Shown: positions 9,121-17,639 of the stretch, piece after piece
Layout of the letters: every line of letters starts with the position of its first letter
How positions within the stretch are numbered: the first letter of the stretch is position 1
Assembly: GCA_016705235.1 (NCBI GenBank)
Contig: JADIYP010000006.1
Location: 1-64,000, forward strand
Reading direction: 5' to 3'
From: Candidatus Leptovillus affinis
GTDB taxonomy: Bacteria > Chloroflexota > Anaerolineae > Promineifilales > Promineifilaceae
DNA length: 64,000 nucleotides
The notes under the pieces: generated by a model
What the model was told of the DNA's origin: nothing
The model's database searches: none
Seen by the model: only the letters and a program-made list of their open reading frames with translations
Position numbers and translations under genes: made by a program

Positions 9121-9374
9121 GCGCCCAGATCGCGCTGAATGCGGGCGACCATCTGGTTAAGCGTATCCAGCTTTTCCACCGTCAGGTCAGAATCGGGGAT
9201 GTAAATGTTAAATTCGTCTTCTACATAGACGCCAAATTCGGCCAAGGAAAACGAATCCATCAACCCGCCGGTGACAATTCCCTCGTCGTCGCCCAGGTTG
9301 TAGCTTTCGTCGCGGATTAGTTCACGGGTGATAAAAGCCCGCAGTTTCTCTCGAATGGTTTGTTCTTCGTTCAT
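9117..9374 (-). CDS. Acyl carrier protein
   Basis: 85-residue four-helix carrier protein. Ser41 in GGLMDSFSL is the expected 4'-phosphopantetheine site. The protein is strongly acidic, as carrier proteins are. It lies 10 bp after the SGNH gene in a three-gene minus-strand operon (MBOAT, SGNH, ACP), so it probably carries the acyl group transferred by the MBOAT enzyme rather than serving bulk fatty-acid synthesis. It could be loaded by the acyl-AMP ligase at 2500. A close alternative is a DltC-like carrier. Confidence 0.85.
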   Translation of the reverse strand: MNEEQTIREKLRAFITRELIRDESYNLGDDEGIVTGGLMDSFSLAEFGVYVEDEFNIYIPDSDLTVEKLDTLNQMVARIQRDLGA

Positions 9375-9383
9375 CGTCTGTCC

Positions 9384-10568
9384 TTACCTGGTAATTAGAC
9401 CCTGAGGGTTGGGGTGCCTAAGGTCTGGCTTCTCGGCTAAAAACGGCCGTATCCCCTCCGCCACCATCACCGCGTACAACTTGTTCCCAACGGCCGTCAG
9501 GTGAACCGGCGTGTCGGTAAACTCGTCGGGGGGAATGGTATCCCACAGGTCGAGGTAAGGCCAGTTGTGGGCGACGGCCGTTTCACCCAACAATGCCCGA
9601 TATTGATCATAAGCCCAACGCGGATAAAAGGCATTGTACCGCAGGTCGCTGTTCTGGCCTTGGCTGATGTACATTGGCTCGTTGATGAGCAAGACAGGAA
9701 CCGGGCCGGCTGCGGTCATGCCGGCCGCCAGCACGTCAAACGCCAGGTCGTCGGTGGTAAGCGTGGCGGCCTGGGTGAAAGTTTGCCAGCTTTCATCGGC
9801 CTCAAAGTCGGAACGGCGCAGATCGAACTGCGCCGGAATGGCCTGGTCGATGCCCGTGGCCGCCCAGGCGAAACCCACCTGCTGCAAGCGCAGCCAATCG
9901 GCCAGATTACGCCGCTGCCCCACAATAGTCTGGTCAAGAAAGGTGGGGGTGATGAAACGGCCGTCATTGGCGTCCAAATCTAGCGCGTAATCGGCAATCA
10001 GGCGGCGCATCCGCGCCGGATTGGCCTGCACCAGTGGCGGGAACAACTGTTTGTCACGCGGGAATGATTCCAGGGTCACCGGCCAGAGGATGAGGTCGGG
10101 GTCGGTTTGCATGGCGGCATCCAGCAGCAGCACATCCTTGCTGAGCGCCATGACGGGATAACCAAAATTGTAGACGGCGACGGTACGGCCGTCGGCCGTT
10201 TCCAGCCCCAGAGCGTTCAACTGCCCGGCGAGTGTGTCCTCGTTGGGCAAAAACCAGCCCCATGTCCCCGAATCGCCGATGAGCAGAACGCGAAATTCAG
10301 CGTCGTCTTTGGGGCGGTTGATGGCGTGGCTGGCCAGCATGGCCGGCACGTTGTTCAGGCTCAGATTGTAGCTTTCGGCCGGATTTTCGCCGTAGGGCAG
10401 CCGCACCCTGCCCGGCAGCAGCCAATTGTAAAGCGACACGCGCCCCAGCGTTTCCATCGGCTCCAGCCCGGCAAATAGCAGGTTGAGGAGCAGGAAGAGA
10501 ACGGCCGTTTTCCCCAAAACGCGCCCGATCATCCGCCAGGTTATTGTTGACGATTGTCCATTAGCCAT
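9384..10568 (-). CDS. Membrane-anchored SGNH/GDSL-like acyltransferase or esterase
   Basis: 394 residues from ATG at 10568, which falls 11 bp after the MBOAT stop; a longer frame would overlap that gene. One membrane segment lies near residues 20-35, then an extracytoplasmic SGNH fold: nucleophile Ser100 in LLIGDSGTWGW and the catalytic Asp352/His356 pair in DTPVHLT. Proteins of this form (AlgX/AlgJ, DltD, PatB types) work with MBOAT proteins in acylating surface polymers. The last 15 residues are encoded across a partial GACCCTGAGGGTT repeat, so the C-terminal tail may be variable. Substrate is unknown. Confidence 0.8.
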   Translation of the reverse strand: MANGQSSTITWRMIGRVLGKTAVLFLLLNLLFAGLEPMETLGRVSLYNWLLPGRVRLPYGENPAESYNLSLNNVPAMLASHAINRPKDDAEFRVLLIGDSGTWGWFLPNEDTLAGQLNALGLETADGRTVAVYNFGYPVMALSKDVLLLDAAMQTDPDLILWPVTLESFPRDKQLFPPLVQANPARMRRLIADYALDLDANDGRFITPTFLDQTIVGQRRNLADWLRLQQVGFAWAATGIDQAIPAQFDLRRSDFEADESWQTFTQAATLTTDDLAFDVLAAGMTAAGPVPVLLINEPMYISQGQNSDLRYNAFYPRWAYDQYRALLGETAVAHNWPYLDLWDTIPPDEFTDTPVHLTAVGNKLYAVMVAEGIRPFLAEKPDLRHPNPQGLITR

Positions 10569-10578
10569 TGACCATTCT

Positions 10579-12045
10579 CTACCAGCCGAAGCCAAATAAT
10601 TTGCCAAAAGTGGCGGCTGCCAGGCCCAACTCTGGCAGCAAGAACCAGACCCAACCCAGAACGACAAATTGCAAGGTCACAAACCAGCTAAACAGCGTCC
10701 AGGCTCGCTTTTGCCACGGTTTTTCGGCCAGTTCCCGATACCATTTGCGCGTGCGGTCGCTCCACTGCTTGTGGACAAATAGTCCCACGCCGTGCCATAG
10801 TCCCCAAATAAAAAACGTCCAGGAAATGCCATGCCACAGTCCGATGGTGGTCATGGTGGCAATCTGGGCCACGAGGACGATGAGGGTGGGCGACGGCCGT
10901 GGCTTGCGCCGCAGCAAGCTGCGAGACAGCGGCGTGAAGACGTAAAATCGCGCCCAACTGCTCAGGGTCATGTGCCAGCTTTGCCAGAAAGTGGTGATGT
11001 TGCTTTTCAGGTAGGGGCGGTCGAAGTTTTCCGGCAGACGGATGCCGAAAAGCAGTCCCAGCCCGATGGCCATGTCGGTATAGCCGGCGAAATCGAAGTA
11101 AAGACGCAGCGCGTAGCCATAGAGCAGCATCCACAGCCCCAGGGTTGAGGTGGCCTGGGCGGCGTTGACGGCCGTTAACGACATCCCTTGCGCCAGCGAA
11201 TCGGCGATCACAAATTTTTTGAACAGGCCGCTGGCAATGCGCAGACCGGCCTCACCGAAGCGGGCGGCGTCCAGACCGACCATGTGCGGCAGGGCGCGCA
11301 GGTCCTGCACAAACCGCTCGGCGCGATCAATCGGCCCGGCAATAAACGCCGGGGCGAAGATGATGTAGGTGACGTATTCGCGCAGGGAAAGCGCCGGCAG
11401 CAAACCGGTTTGCCGGTCGCGCAGAGTGTGGATGAGGCGGAAGGCGACGTAGGAAAACCCCAGCCAGGCCAGATCGGTTGGGGCGGCCAGGGCGGGATTT
11501 TGGCCGGTGAGGGTGCGCCAGAGTTGGGCTACGGCCGTGCTGAGTACGGCCGTTTTCAGCGCCACAAACACCACAACCATGAACAGAATGCCGCCGCTCA
11601 ACACACGCCGTTGGTCGGCTTTGGCCGCCAGCCGCGCGCTGAGGAGAAATAAACCACCAAGCCCCAGCAGGATAACGGCCGTCCACAACGGCGACGGCGG
11701 GCGCGAAGCGGTCAGGCGGTAGGCGGCATCGAGGTAGCGGTTAAAGGCCATGCCCACCGCCAGCACAAAAAGCACCACAAGCGTGAGGCGATCTTCCCGC
11801 AGCGTGGTTTGCCGAGATTCCACGTCTGGCGGGCGGGTGAGCAGCCAGCCCAAAATGGCCAGGGCCAGGGTGGCCGTCGGCAAGACGTAATCGGCGAAAC
11901 GGGGCGCCAGCGGCGGCTGAAGCCAGTAGATTGCCAGGGTACTGCCAATCAACAAAGCCCAACCGCGCCAACGGCCGTTTAACAGCCCGGCGTATAACAC
12001 GGCGGCAGTGGCAAAAGTGAGCAGGCTGGCAAGATCAAGGGGCAA
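10579..12045 (-). CDS. MBOAT family O-acyltransferase (AlgI/DltB-like)
   Basis: Polytopic membrane protein of about 488 residues with many hydrophobic segments. The MBOAT core is visible: DFAGYTDMAIGLGLLFGI, RPYLKSNITTFWQSWHMTLS and the conserved His region IGLWHGISWTFFIWGLWHG. It moves acyl groups across the membrane to an extracytoplasmic acceptor. The start is TTG at 12045 with GGAG about 10 nt upstream; no in-frame ATG lies upstream. Followed directly by SGNH and carrier-protein genes, giving an AlgI/DltB-like module. Confidence 0.88.
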   Translation of the reverse strand: MPLDLASLLTFATAAVLYAGLLNGRWRGWALLIGSTLAIYWLQPPLAPRFADYVLPTATLALAILGWLLTRPPDVESRQTTLREDRLTLVVLFVLAVGMAFNRYLDAAYRLTASRPPSPLWTAVILLGLGGLFLLSARLAAKADQRRVLSGGILFMVVVFVALKTAVLSTAVAQLWRTLTGQNPALAAPTDLAWLGFSYVAFRLIHTLRDRQTGLLPALSLREYVTYIIFAPAFIAGPIDRAERFVQDLRALPHMVGLDAARFGEAGLRIASGLFKKFVIADSLAQGMSLTAVNAAQATSTLGLWMLLYGYALRLYFDFAGYTDMAIGLGLLFGIRLPENFDRPYLKSNITTFWQSWHMTLSSWARFYVFTPLSRSLLRRKPRPSPTLIVLVAQIATMTTIGLWHGISWTFFIWGLWHGVGLFVHKQWSDRTRKWYRELAEKPWQKRAWTLFSWFVTLQFVVLGWVWFLLPELGLAAATFGKLFGFGW

Positions 12046-12118
12046 TCGGCTATGTCTCCAATGTAAGCTTTTGGTCGTTAAGCGGTTCGATTGTTGAGCC
12101 TACTGAAAAAATGGACTT

Positions 12119-12146
12119 TTGACAATAATGTAGACATAACTATTGT
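12119..12146. promoter_or_regulatory. Inverted repeat upstream of the MBOAT operon
   Basis: ACAATA (12122-12127) and TATTGT (12141-12146) form a spaced inverted repeat about 75 bp upstream of the MBOAT start; TTGACA at 12119 overlaps the left arm. It could be an operator or a promoter element; direction is unresolved. This is the only regulatory-looking pattern between 12046 and the MITE at 12248. Confidence 0.25.
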
Positions 12147-12247
12147 ACATTTGGCAGGGTTGGGGCTGGTATTTTGTTGTGCTGGTGGATGGGAGATGAG
12201 GGTGGGAATGGGAAACGGCCGTGCGGGCTATCTATCTGGCATGAAAA

Positions 12248-12432
12248 CAGGAATTCTCAATTTAACTAGAAATATGTCATGCTGAGGTCCTCCGAAGCAT
12301 CCCGTTCAGCCCTAATGACCAATACATGGGGATTCTTCGCTCCGCAGACTCCGCTCAGAATGACAATTCAGCCTAAATTGCAAAGAAATTGCCCTGTTCG
12401 CACGAATGCCTGATCTAAATTGAGAATTGCTG
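12248..12432. mobile_element. MITE copy 3 (185 bp)
   Basis: It has the same inverted ends as copies 1 and 2, with a perfect target duplication GCATGAAAA (12239-12247 and 12433-12441). It lacks an internal stretch of about 20 bp present in copy 2 but is otherwise almost identical to it, suggesting recent movement. No coding capacity. Confidence 0.9.
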
Positions 12433-12440
12433 GCATGAAA

Positions 12441-12553
12441 AGACCCTGGCAGTCTGTCGGAGAACCTCTTTTTGTAGCCGGGGTATCCTTACCCCGCCTC
12501 TGGAAGACGCGGTAAGAAACTACGGGTACTTTTCCGACAAACTGCTAGGGTCT
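12441..12553. repeat. Cloverleaf palindromic repeat, copy 1
   Basis: Outer arms AGACCCTGGCAG / CTGCTAGGGTCT enclose GTCTGTCGGAGAA / TTTTCCGACAAAC arms and two inner hairpins (GGGGTATCCTTACCCC and CGCGGTAAGAAAC type). It lies directly next to the right target duplication of MITE copy 3, in the gap before the first C39-like gene. Other copies are at 26606, 35338 and 40415. Confidence 0.8.
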
Positions 12554-12579
12554 TGTCTTCATGCTAATAAAAACAAGGT

Positions 12580-13971
12580 TTAGCCGCCGAGCGAATCAAT
12601 GTAATCAATGGAAATTTGCGCCGGGTAGAAGTTTTCATTGACGGTCAGAGCGGATTCATACGCCTGACGCGCTTCGGTGACGCGGCCCATCTCCAACAAA
12701 ACATGGCCCATGTACCAATAGGTCTCTTCGACGTTACGGCCGCCCTGAGTGTCCAACGTGGCGTTGGCCAGATCGAGCACGTCCTGATAACGGCCGACTT
12801 TCCAATAAGCCAGGTACGGCTGGAATTGGTACCACAACATCCGTGGCGGCAGGCCGATTTCGCGGGCTTTGTCGTAAGCCTGAGCGCCGCCCTGGTAATA
12901 GGTCTGGTCGCCGGTAAGGCCGGCAATGCGGGTGAAGGCGGTGCCCATGTTGAACCAGGCCATCGCGTCATCCGGGTTGGCTTGCGTTTCCGATTCTGCC
13001 AGCGAGGCGACGTACTGCCACATTTTCAGGTCGTCGAACATTTCTTCGCCCAAAATAGAGGCCACTTCGTCGGCTTTGTCCGGGGTGTAGACGACGTAAA
13101 ATGTGTAGTTGAACTGCTGCCAATATTTTTCGATTTCATCGTAGCTGTCGATACGGCCGCTGTTGTCCCAGGGACCAAGGTAACTGTCCTGGCTGTACAG
13201 CTCTTGTTTGGTGTCGTCGTAGCCGTAAATGGTGATGTAATGACCCCACCAGCCGGATTCTGGCAGTTCGTACCCTTTTTCGATGACCACAGGATACCCG
13301 GCGGCGATGAATTTTTTGACCATTTCCAGCGAGCCGCCAGAACGGGCGATGGCGTTGTAACCGGGCGTTTGTTCGTTAACGTAATCGGCGATCTGCCAGG
13401 CGCTGACGTTGCGGTCTTCGGAATTGGGTTTGAGATAGCTGGCCACCTCTTCTTGGGTGACGGGGTTGCCCCACCAGTTGAGAACCTGGGTTAGATTGGC
13501 GGGTCCGCAGTTGTTGAAGCTTTGTTTTACAACTTTCATGTCGGGCAGAATTTTGCTGACCGGCAGGGGGACGGGTGTGGGGGCTGTTGTGGGCGATGGC
13601 GTGGCTGTGGGTGGCAGTGTGGGTTCAGGGGTGATGTCGTCGGCGGGGGTGATGGGTTGTTGGGTGGGCACGGCCGTTTCCGTAGGCATCACCATCGGGG
13701 TAGCAGTTGGTTTGGCAGCCGCCAGGGCGCTCAAATCGACATGGCTGCTGGTATCGTCTAATTCAGGGGCGGGCAGGGCTGTGGCCACCGGGGCCACCTG
13801 GGCGATCACTTCTTCGCTGATGCTGCCGAGAAACGGGCTGCGCTCTTGCAGCGCGACGCGGTAGCGGCCAGGAATGGCCTGGGCTACCATCGGTAAGGCC
13901 AGTAAGCCGATGATGACAATAAATTGGATTCCCACAACAGCGAGAATGAGGTTTCGTGTGCGATTTTTCAT
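12580..13971 (-). CDS. Membrane-anchored C39-like peptidase with C-terminal TPRs (1)
   Basis: 463 residues. An N-terminal membrane anchor (8-33) is followed by a Pro/Thr-rich linker (about 85-138) and a C39_2-type papain-fold domain: Cys155 in FNNCGPAN, His244 in WWGHYITIYGYDD and Asp in YSQDSYLG. TPR-like repeats follow (about 320-455, e.g. AMAWFNMGTAFTR). The peptidase faces outward if the anchor is a signal anchor. Family C39 peptidases cut leader peptides at double-Gly sites, but C39_2 proteins are mostly uncharacterised. A close paralogue lies just upstream, so the pair probably arose by tandem duplication. Confidence 0.8.
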   Translation of the reverse strand: MKNRTRNLILAVVGIQFIVIIGLLALPMVAQAIPGRYRVALQERSPFLGSISEEVIAQVAPVATALPAPELDDTSSHVDLSALAAAKPTATPMVMPTETAVPTQQPITPADDITPEPTLPPTATPSPTTAPTPVPLPVSKILPDMKVVKQSFNNCGPANLTQVLNWWGNPVTQEEVASYLKPNSEDRNVSAWQIADYVNEQTPGYNAIARSGGSLEMVKKFIAAGYPVVIEKGYELPESGWWGHYITIYGYDDTKQELYSQDSYLGPWDNSGRIDSYDEIEKYWQQFNYTFYVVYTPDKADEVASILGEEMFDDLKMWQYVASLAESETQANPDDAMAWFNMGTAFTRIAGLTGDQTYYQGGAQAYDKAREIGLPPRMLWYQFQPYLAYWKVGRYQDVLDLANATLDTQGGRNVEETYWYMGHVLLEMGRVTEARQAYESALTVNENFYPAQISIDYIDSLGG

Positions 13972-14049
13972 AAACGTTTAAGCATTCGCGGCGGCTGATT
14001 GTGCCGGGATGACCGAGTCATCTCTCCGGCCCTGAATCTCCGCTCCGAA

Positions 14050-15378
14050 TTAACTTCCTCCATTTTGGATTTCTGACAGCGCGGAGGCCGCAGGGGTAAA
14101 GTTGGGGTTGAAGGCGGCGGCTTGCAGCAGGTCTTGTTGGGCTGTGTCCAGATTCCCCAGCGCTTCCTCAGCTAATCCTCGGTAGTAAAAAGATTCTTCA
14201 AAATACGGCCGATTTTCCAGGGTCACATCGGCCAGCACAATGACATCTTCGTAGCGGCCAGACTGGTAATAGGCTTCGTAGGGGCCAAACTGGTACCACA
14301 ACATGCGCCATGGCAGGCCAATGGCCCGCGCCTGATCATAGGCCGCCGATGCTTCTTCGTATTGCCCCAGGGCGTTGTAAATAGTGCCCAGGTTGAACCA
14401 GTTGAAGGCGTTTTCCGGGGCGGCGGCCGTTTCGGCGCGGACGGTTTGCAAGGCGTTTTGCCACATCGTCGCGTCGTCCATGTTTGGGCCGATGATGTCG
14501 GCCACTTCGGCGGCGCGCGCCGGTTCGTAGAGGACGATGTAGCTGCGGTTGAAGTGTGGCCAGTAGGCGGCTAAATCGGTGTATGAGAGATCACGGCCGT
14601 CGGCGTCCGCATTTTTCAGGGGTTCATCGCTGGTGCCCAGCCAGGAGTCGTAGGTCCAGAACTGCTGCCGGGCGTCGTCATAGGCTACCACGAGCATGTA
14701 GTGGCCATACCAGCCCATCCAGCGAAATTCACCGGGCGGGTCGATGCCAATTTCCAGAATGACGGGGAACCCATTGGCGATGAGGCGGCGGATGGTATAT
14801 GGATCGCCGTTGGCGCGGGTGAGGGCTTGTAGATCGGTGTGATTGTTGACGTAAGCAACCATTTCCGCCGGACTCACGTTGCGGTCTTCAGGGCTGGGTT
14901 TGAGGATGACGGCCGTTTCTTTTTGATTGGTGCGCACGCCGAAATAGCTCAATGTCATCGCCAGCGTGGCCGGGCCGCAGTTGTTCCACTCCTGAAATTG
15001 GTGGGTGATGCCTTCCAATCGCGCCGCCGCCGGAATGGGGACTTGCGTGGGCGTGGGCGGCGGCGGGGTGTAAGTGGGCGGCAGCGTTGGGCTGGCGGGC
15101 GGCGTCGCCGTAGCGGATTGGTTGGTGATGGGCATGGGGGTGTTGGTGGGCGGCAGGGGAACGGCCGTGGCCGTGTTCAGCAGCAGAGCGACATTGGCGG
15201 TGGCGGCGGCCGTTGGCAAAACAGCGACCGTTTGGGGCGGCGCGCCGATGTCCTGGATAGGTTTGGGCAGGCGCGCCAGATAGCGCGGCGGCACGGCGCG
15301 CAAAATCGTCGGCGTAGCTAATAATCCCGCCATGATTAATCCAAGGAATACCAACAGGGTGATGTTTCGTCTGCTCAT
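14050..15378 (-). CDS. Membrane-anchored C39-like peptidase with C-terminal TPRs (2)
   Basis: Paralogue of the previous gene, about 442 residues. ATG at 15378 (MSRRNITLLV) is preferred to the in-frame TTG at 15390. It has one membrane anchor, a long Thr/Pro/Ala linker, the catalytic Cys in EWNNCGPATLAMTLSYFG, the His in WYGHYMLVVAYDD and the Asp in YDSWLG, followed by TPRs (NAFNWFNLGTIYNALGQYEE). Domain order and spacing match copy 1 while the sequence has diverged. The gap to copy 1 is about 80 bp, so co-transcription is likely. Substrates are unknown. Confidence 0.8.
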   Translation of the reverse strand: MSRRNITLLVFLGLIMAGLLATPTILRAVPPRYLARLPKPIQDIGAPPQTVAVLPTAAATANVALLLNTATAVPLPPTNTPMPITNQSATATPPASPTLPPTYTPPPPTPTQVPIPAAARLEGITHQFQEWNNCGPATLAMTLSYFGVRTNQKETAVILKPSPEDRNVSPAEMVAYVNNHTDLQALTRANGDPYTIRRLIANGFPVILEIGIDPPGEFRWMGWYGHYMLVVAYDDARQQFWTYDSWLGTSDEPLKNADADGRDLSYTDLAAYWPHFNRSYIVLYEPARAAEVADIIGPNMDDATMWQNALQTVRAETAAAPENAFNWFNLGTIYNALGQYEEASAAYDQARAIGLPWRMLWYQFGPYEAYYQSGRYEDVIVLADVTLENRPYFEESFYYRGLAEEALGNLDTAQQDLLQAAAFNPNFTPAASALSEIQNGGS

Positions 15379-15465
15379 CGTTTTTTCCAACGTTGGGCAT
15401 TATAGCGCACGAATTCAGGCCCCCAAAGCACAGCGGCAGACTCTTACCAAGTCCTTAAGGTTCAA

Positions 15466-15497
15466 AAATTAGACCAACCTTCAAGGTTGGTCCAATT
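15466..15497 (-). terminator. Terminator after acetoacetyl-CoA synthetase
   Basis: GACCAACCTT (15472-15481) and AAGGTTGGTC (15483-15492) form a perfect 10-bp stem; on the minus strand AATTTTTG follows. It lies about 20 bp after the stop of the acetoacetyl-CoA synthetase gene. Confidence 0.75.
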
Positions 15498-15517
15498 TTG
15501 GCCCAGGAATTGCTCAT

Positions 15518-17524
15518 TTATGGATGTTGGGTGGGGGTGTTGGTAACGGCCGTTACCCGTTCCGCAAAGCTCAGGAAAAAGTCGATGCTCTCCGGGTTGC
15601 GCATTGCTCCGCGTTTGGCCGCCTGCTGCGCGTCCATGCCCAGCAGAATTTTGCGGATGGGCACTTCCATCTTTTTGCCGCTCAGCGTGTAGGGAACCTC
15701 GGCGATCTGAATGATTTCGTTAGGTATGTGGCGGGGTGATACTTCCTGCCGCAGTTTGTGGGCGATGCGCTGCCGCAGGTCGTCGTCCAGTTCCAGCCCG
15801 GCGCGCAAAACCACAAACAGCGGCAGGTACGATTCGCGCCCCAACAGTTCCAGGTCGATGATCAGGCTGTCTGCGACTTCATCAAAGGATTCGACAACGC
15901 GGTAAATTTCGCTGGTTCCCATGCGAATGCCCTGGCGGTTGATGGTGGAATCGGAACGGCCGTAAATCACGCATCCACCACGCGCATTAAACGAAATCCA
16001 ATCCCCATGCCGCCACACGCCAGGAAACATCTCAAAATAGCTCTCTTTATAGCGCGCCATTTCTGGGTCATTCCAGAAATATAGCGGCATCGAGGGCATC
16101 GGCTCGGTAATTACCAGTTCTCCTACTTCGCCAACCACCGGCTCGCCCGCCTCATTAAAAGCCTGCACCTTCGCGCCCAGCGCCGCGCCCTGAATTTCCC
16201 CGGCATAAATTGGCTGGATACGCGCCCCGCCGACAAACGCCGTACATAAATCCGTGCCCCCGCTCAAAGATTCCAGCGCCAGTTCCTGGTTGACATTGTC
16301 GTAAATCCATTGGAAACCTTCCATCGTCAGCGGCGAACCGGTCGAGCCGACGCCGCGAATTTGGCTTAAGTCATAGGTCTGGTTGGGGCGAATGCCTGCC
16401 TTGATACAAGCGGTCACGAAGGCGGCCGATGTGCCAAAATAGGTCATGCCGCTGGCCTCAGCCAACTCAAACAGCCCATTGATATTCGGATATCCGGGAC
16501 TGCCATTGTAGACAACGATCGACGCGCCGGAAAGCAGGCTGCCCAGCATGTAATTCCACATCATCCAGCCGGTTGAGGTGTACCAGAAGAAGCGGTCGCC
16601 CGGTTTCAGGTCGTTATGGAACACGGTGGCCTTTACATGCTCCAGCAAAATGCCGCCATGCCCTTGCACAATCGGCTTCGGCAGCCCGGTTGTGCCCGAT
16701 GAATACAGCACCCACAGCGGATGATCAAACGGCACCTGGGCAAAACTCATTTTGGGTGATGGCGACACGCCGGCCAATGCGTCCTCCCATAACACCGTGT
16801 TTGCCGGGCTATCGCTGGATGGGTGGTTGAAAGGCACGAGGATGGTGTGCTGGATGGTGGGCAGGGCGGCTTGAAGTTCGGCCAGCACAGCGCGTCGGTC
16901 AAACGACTTGCCTCCGTAGCGGTAACCGTCTACGGCGATCAGCACCTTGGGTTCAATCTGCGTGAAGCGGTCCAGGACGCTGCGGCCGCCAAAATCCGGC
17001 GAGCAGCTAGACCAGATTGCTCCCAGACTGGCAACGGCCAATACGGCCGTTATGGTCTCCGGCACGTTGGGCATATAGGCAGCCACCCGATCGCCTGGCT
17101 CCACACCCATGCCCCGCAGGACTTCCGCCAGCCGGTTAACCTGATCGTAGACGGTTTGCCAGCTCAATTCTACCAACGGCGCATCTTCGGCCTTATAGAG
17201 CATCATCGGGCGCGCACCGCTCATTTTGGCGAAGATATTTTCAGCATAATTCAGCCGCGCGCCGGGGAACCATTCCGCGCCCGGCATTTCCCGATTGGCG
17301 AGTGGCGTGGCCCACTTCTGGGAGTAGATCAGGTCAAAATAGTCCCACAGGCTTTCCCAAAACTCGGCCACATGGTCAACCGACCAGCGCCACAGTTCCG
17401 GGTAGGTGGCTGTGTGGATGCCTTTGTGGTCGGCCAGCCAGCGCATGTAGCGGGTCAGGTTGGCGTTTTCGCGCACGGCCGTACTCGGCTGCCAAAGTAG
17501 CTGATTGCCCTGATCTTCAGTCAT
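15518..17524 (-). CDS. aacS: Acetoacetyl-CoA synthetase
   Basis: 668-residue acyl-CoA synthetase of the ANL superfamily, the usual length for AacS, which makes acetoacetyl-CoA from acetoacetate, ATP and CoA. N-terminal features match the family (LWQPS, YPELWRWSV, WFPGARLNYAENI); P-loop VLYSSGTTGLPKPIVQGHGG; YTSTGWMMWNYMLGSLLSGA; GGTDLC; and the C-terminal catalytic Lys in YTLSGKKMEVPI. The ATG at 17524 is the only sensible start. It probably serves ketone-body or polyhydroxyalkanoate turnover; no such partner is adjacent. Confidence 0.93.
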   Translation of the reverse strand: MTEDQGNQLLWQPSTAVRENANLTRYMRWLADHKGIHTATYPELWRWSVDHVAEFWESLWDYFDLIYSQKWATPLANREMPGAEWFPGARLNYAENIFAKMSGARPMMLYKAEDAPLVELSWQTVYDQVNRLAEVLRGMGVEPGDRVAAYMPNVPETITAVLAVASLGAIWSSCSPDFGGRSVLDRFTQIEPKVLIAVDGYRYGGKSFDRRAVLAELQAALPTIQHTILVPFNHPSSDSPANTVLWEDALAGVSPSPKMSFAQVPFDHPLWVLYSSGTTGLPKPIVQGHGGILLEHVKATVFHNDLKPGDRFFWYTSTGWMMWNYMLGSLLSGASIVVYNGSPGYPNINGLFELAEASGMTYFGTSAAFVTACIKAGIRPNQTYDLSQIRGVGSTGSPLTMEGFQWIYDNVNQELALESLSGGTDLCTAFVGGARIQPIYAGEIQGAALGAKVQAFNEAGEPVVGEVGELVITEPMPSMPLYFWNDPEMARYKESYFEMFPGVWRHGDWISFNARGGCVIYGRSDSTINRQGIRMGTSEIYRVVESFDEVADSLIIDLELLGRESYLPLFVVLRAGLELDDDLRQRIAHKLRQEVSPRHIPNEIIQIAEVPYTLSGKKMEVPIRKILLGMDAQQAAKRGAMRNPESIDFFLSFAERVTAVTNTPTQHP

Positions 17525-17639
17525 TGTTCTGCCTCCGTAGCCAAGTTGATTTGCCGCTTATTTTTAACGCAAAGGCGCAAAGAAAGAAAGGCGCAAAGGT
17601 TTTTGAGGTGCTTTCGATGAGGGTAATAGGCGATGACTT

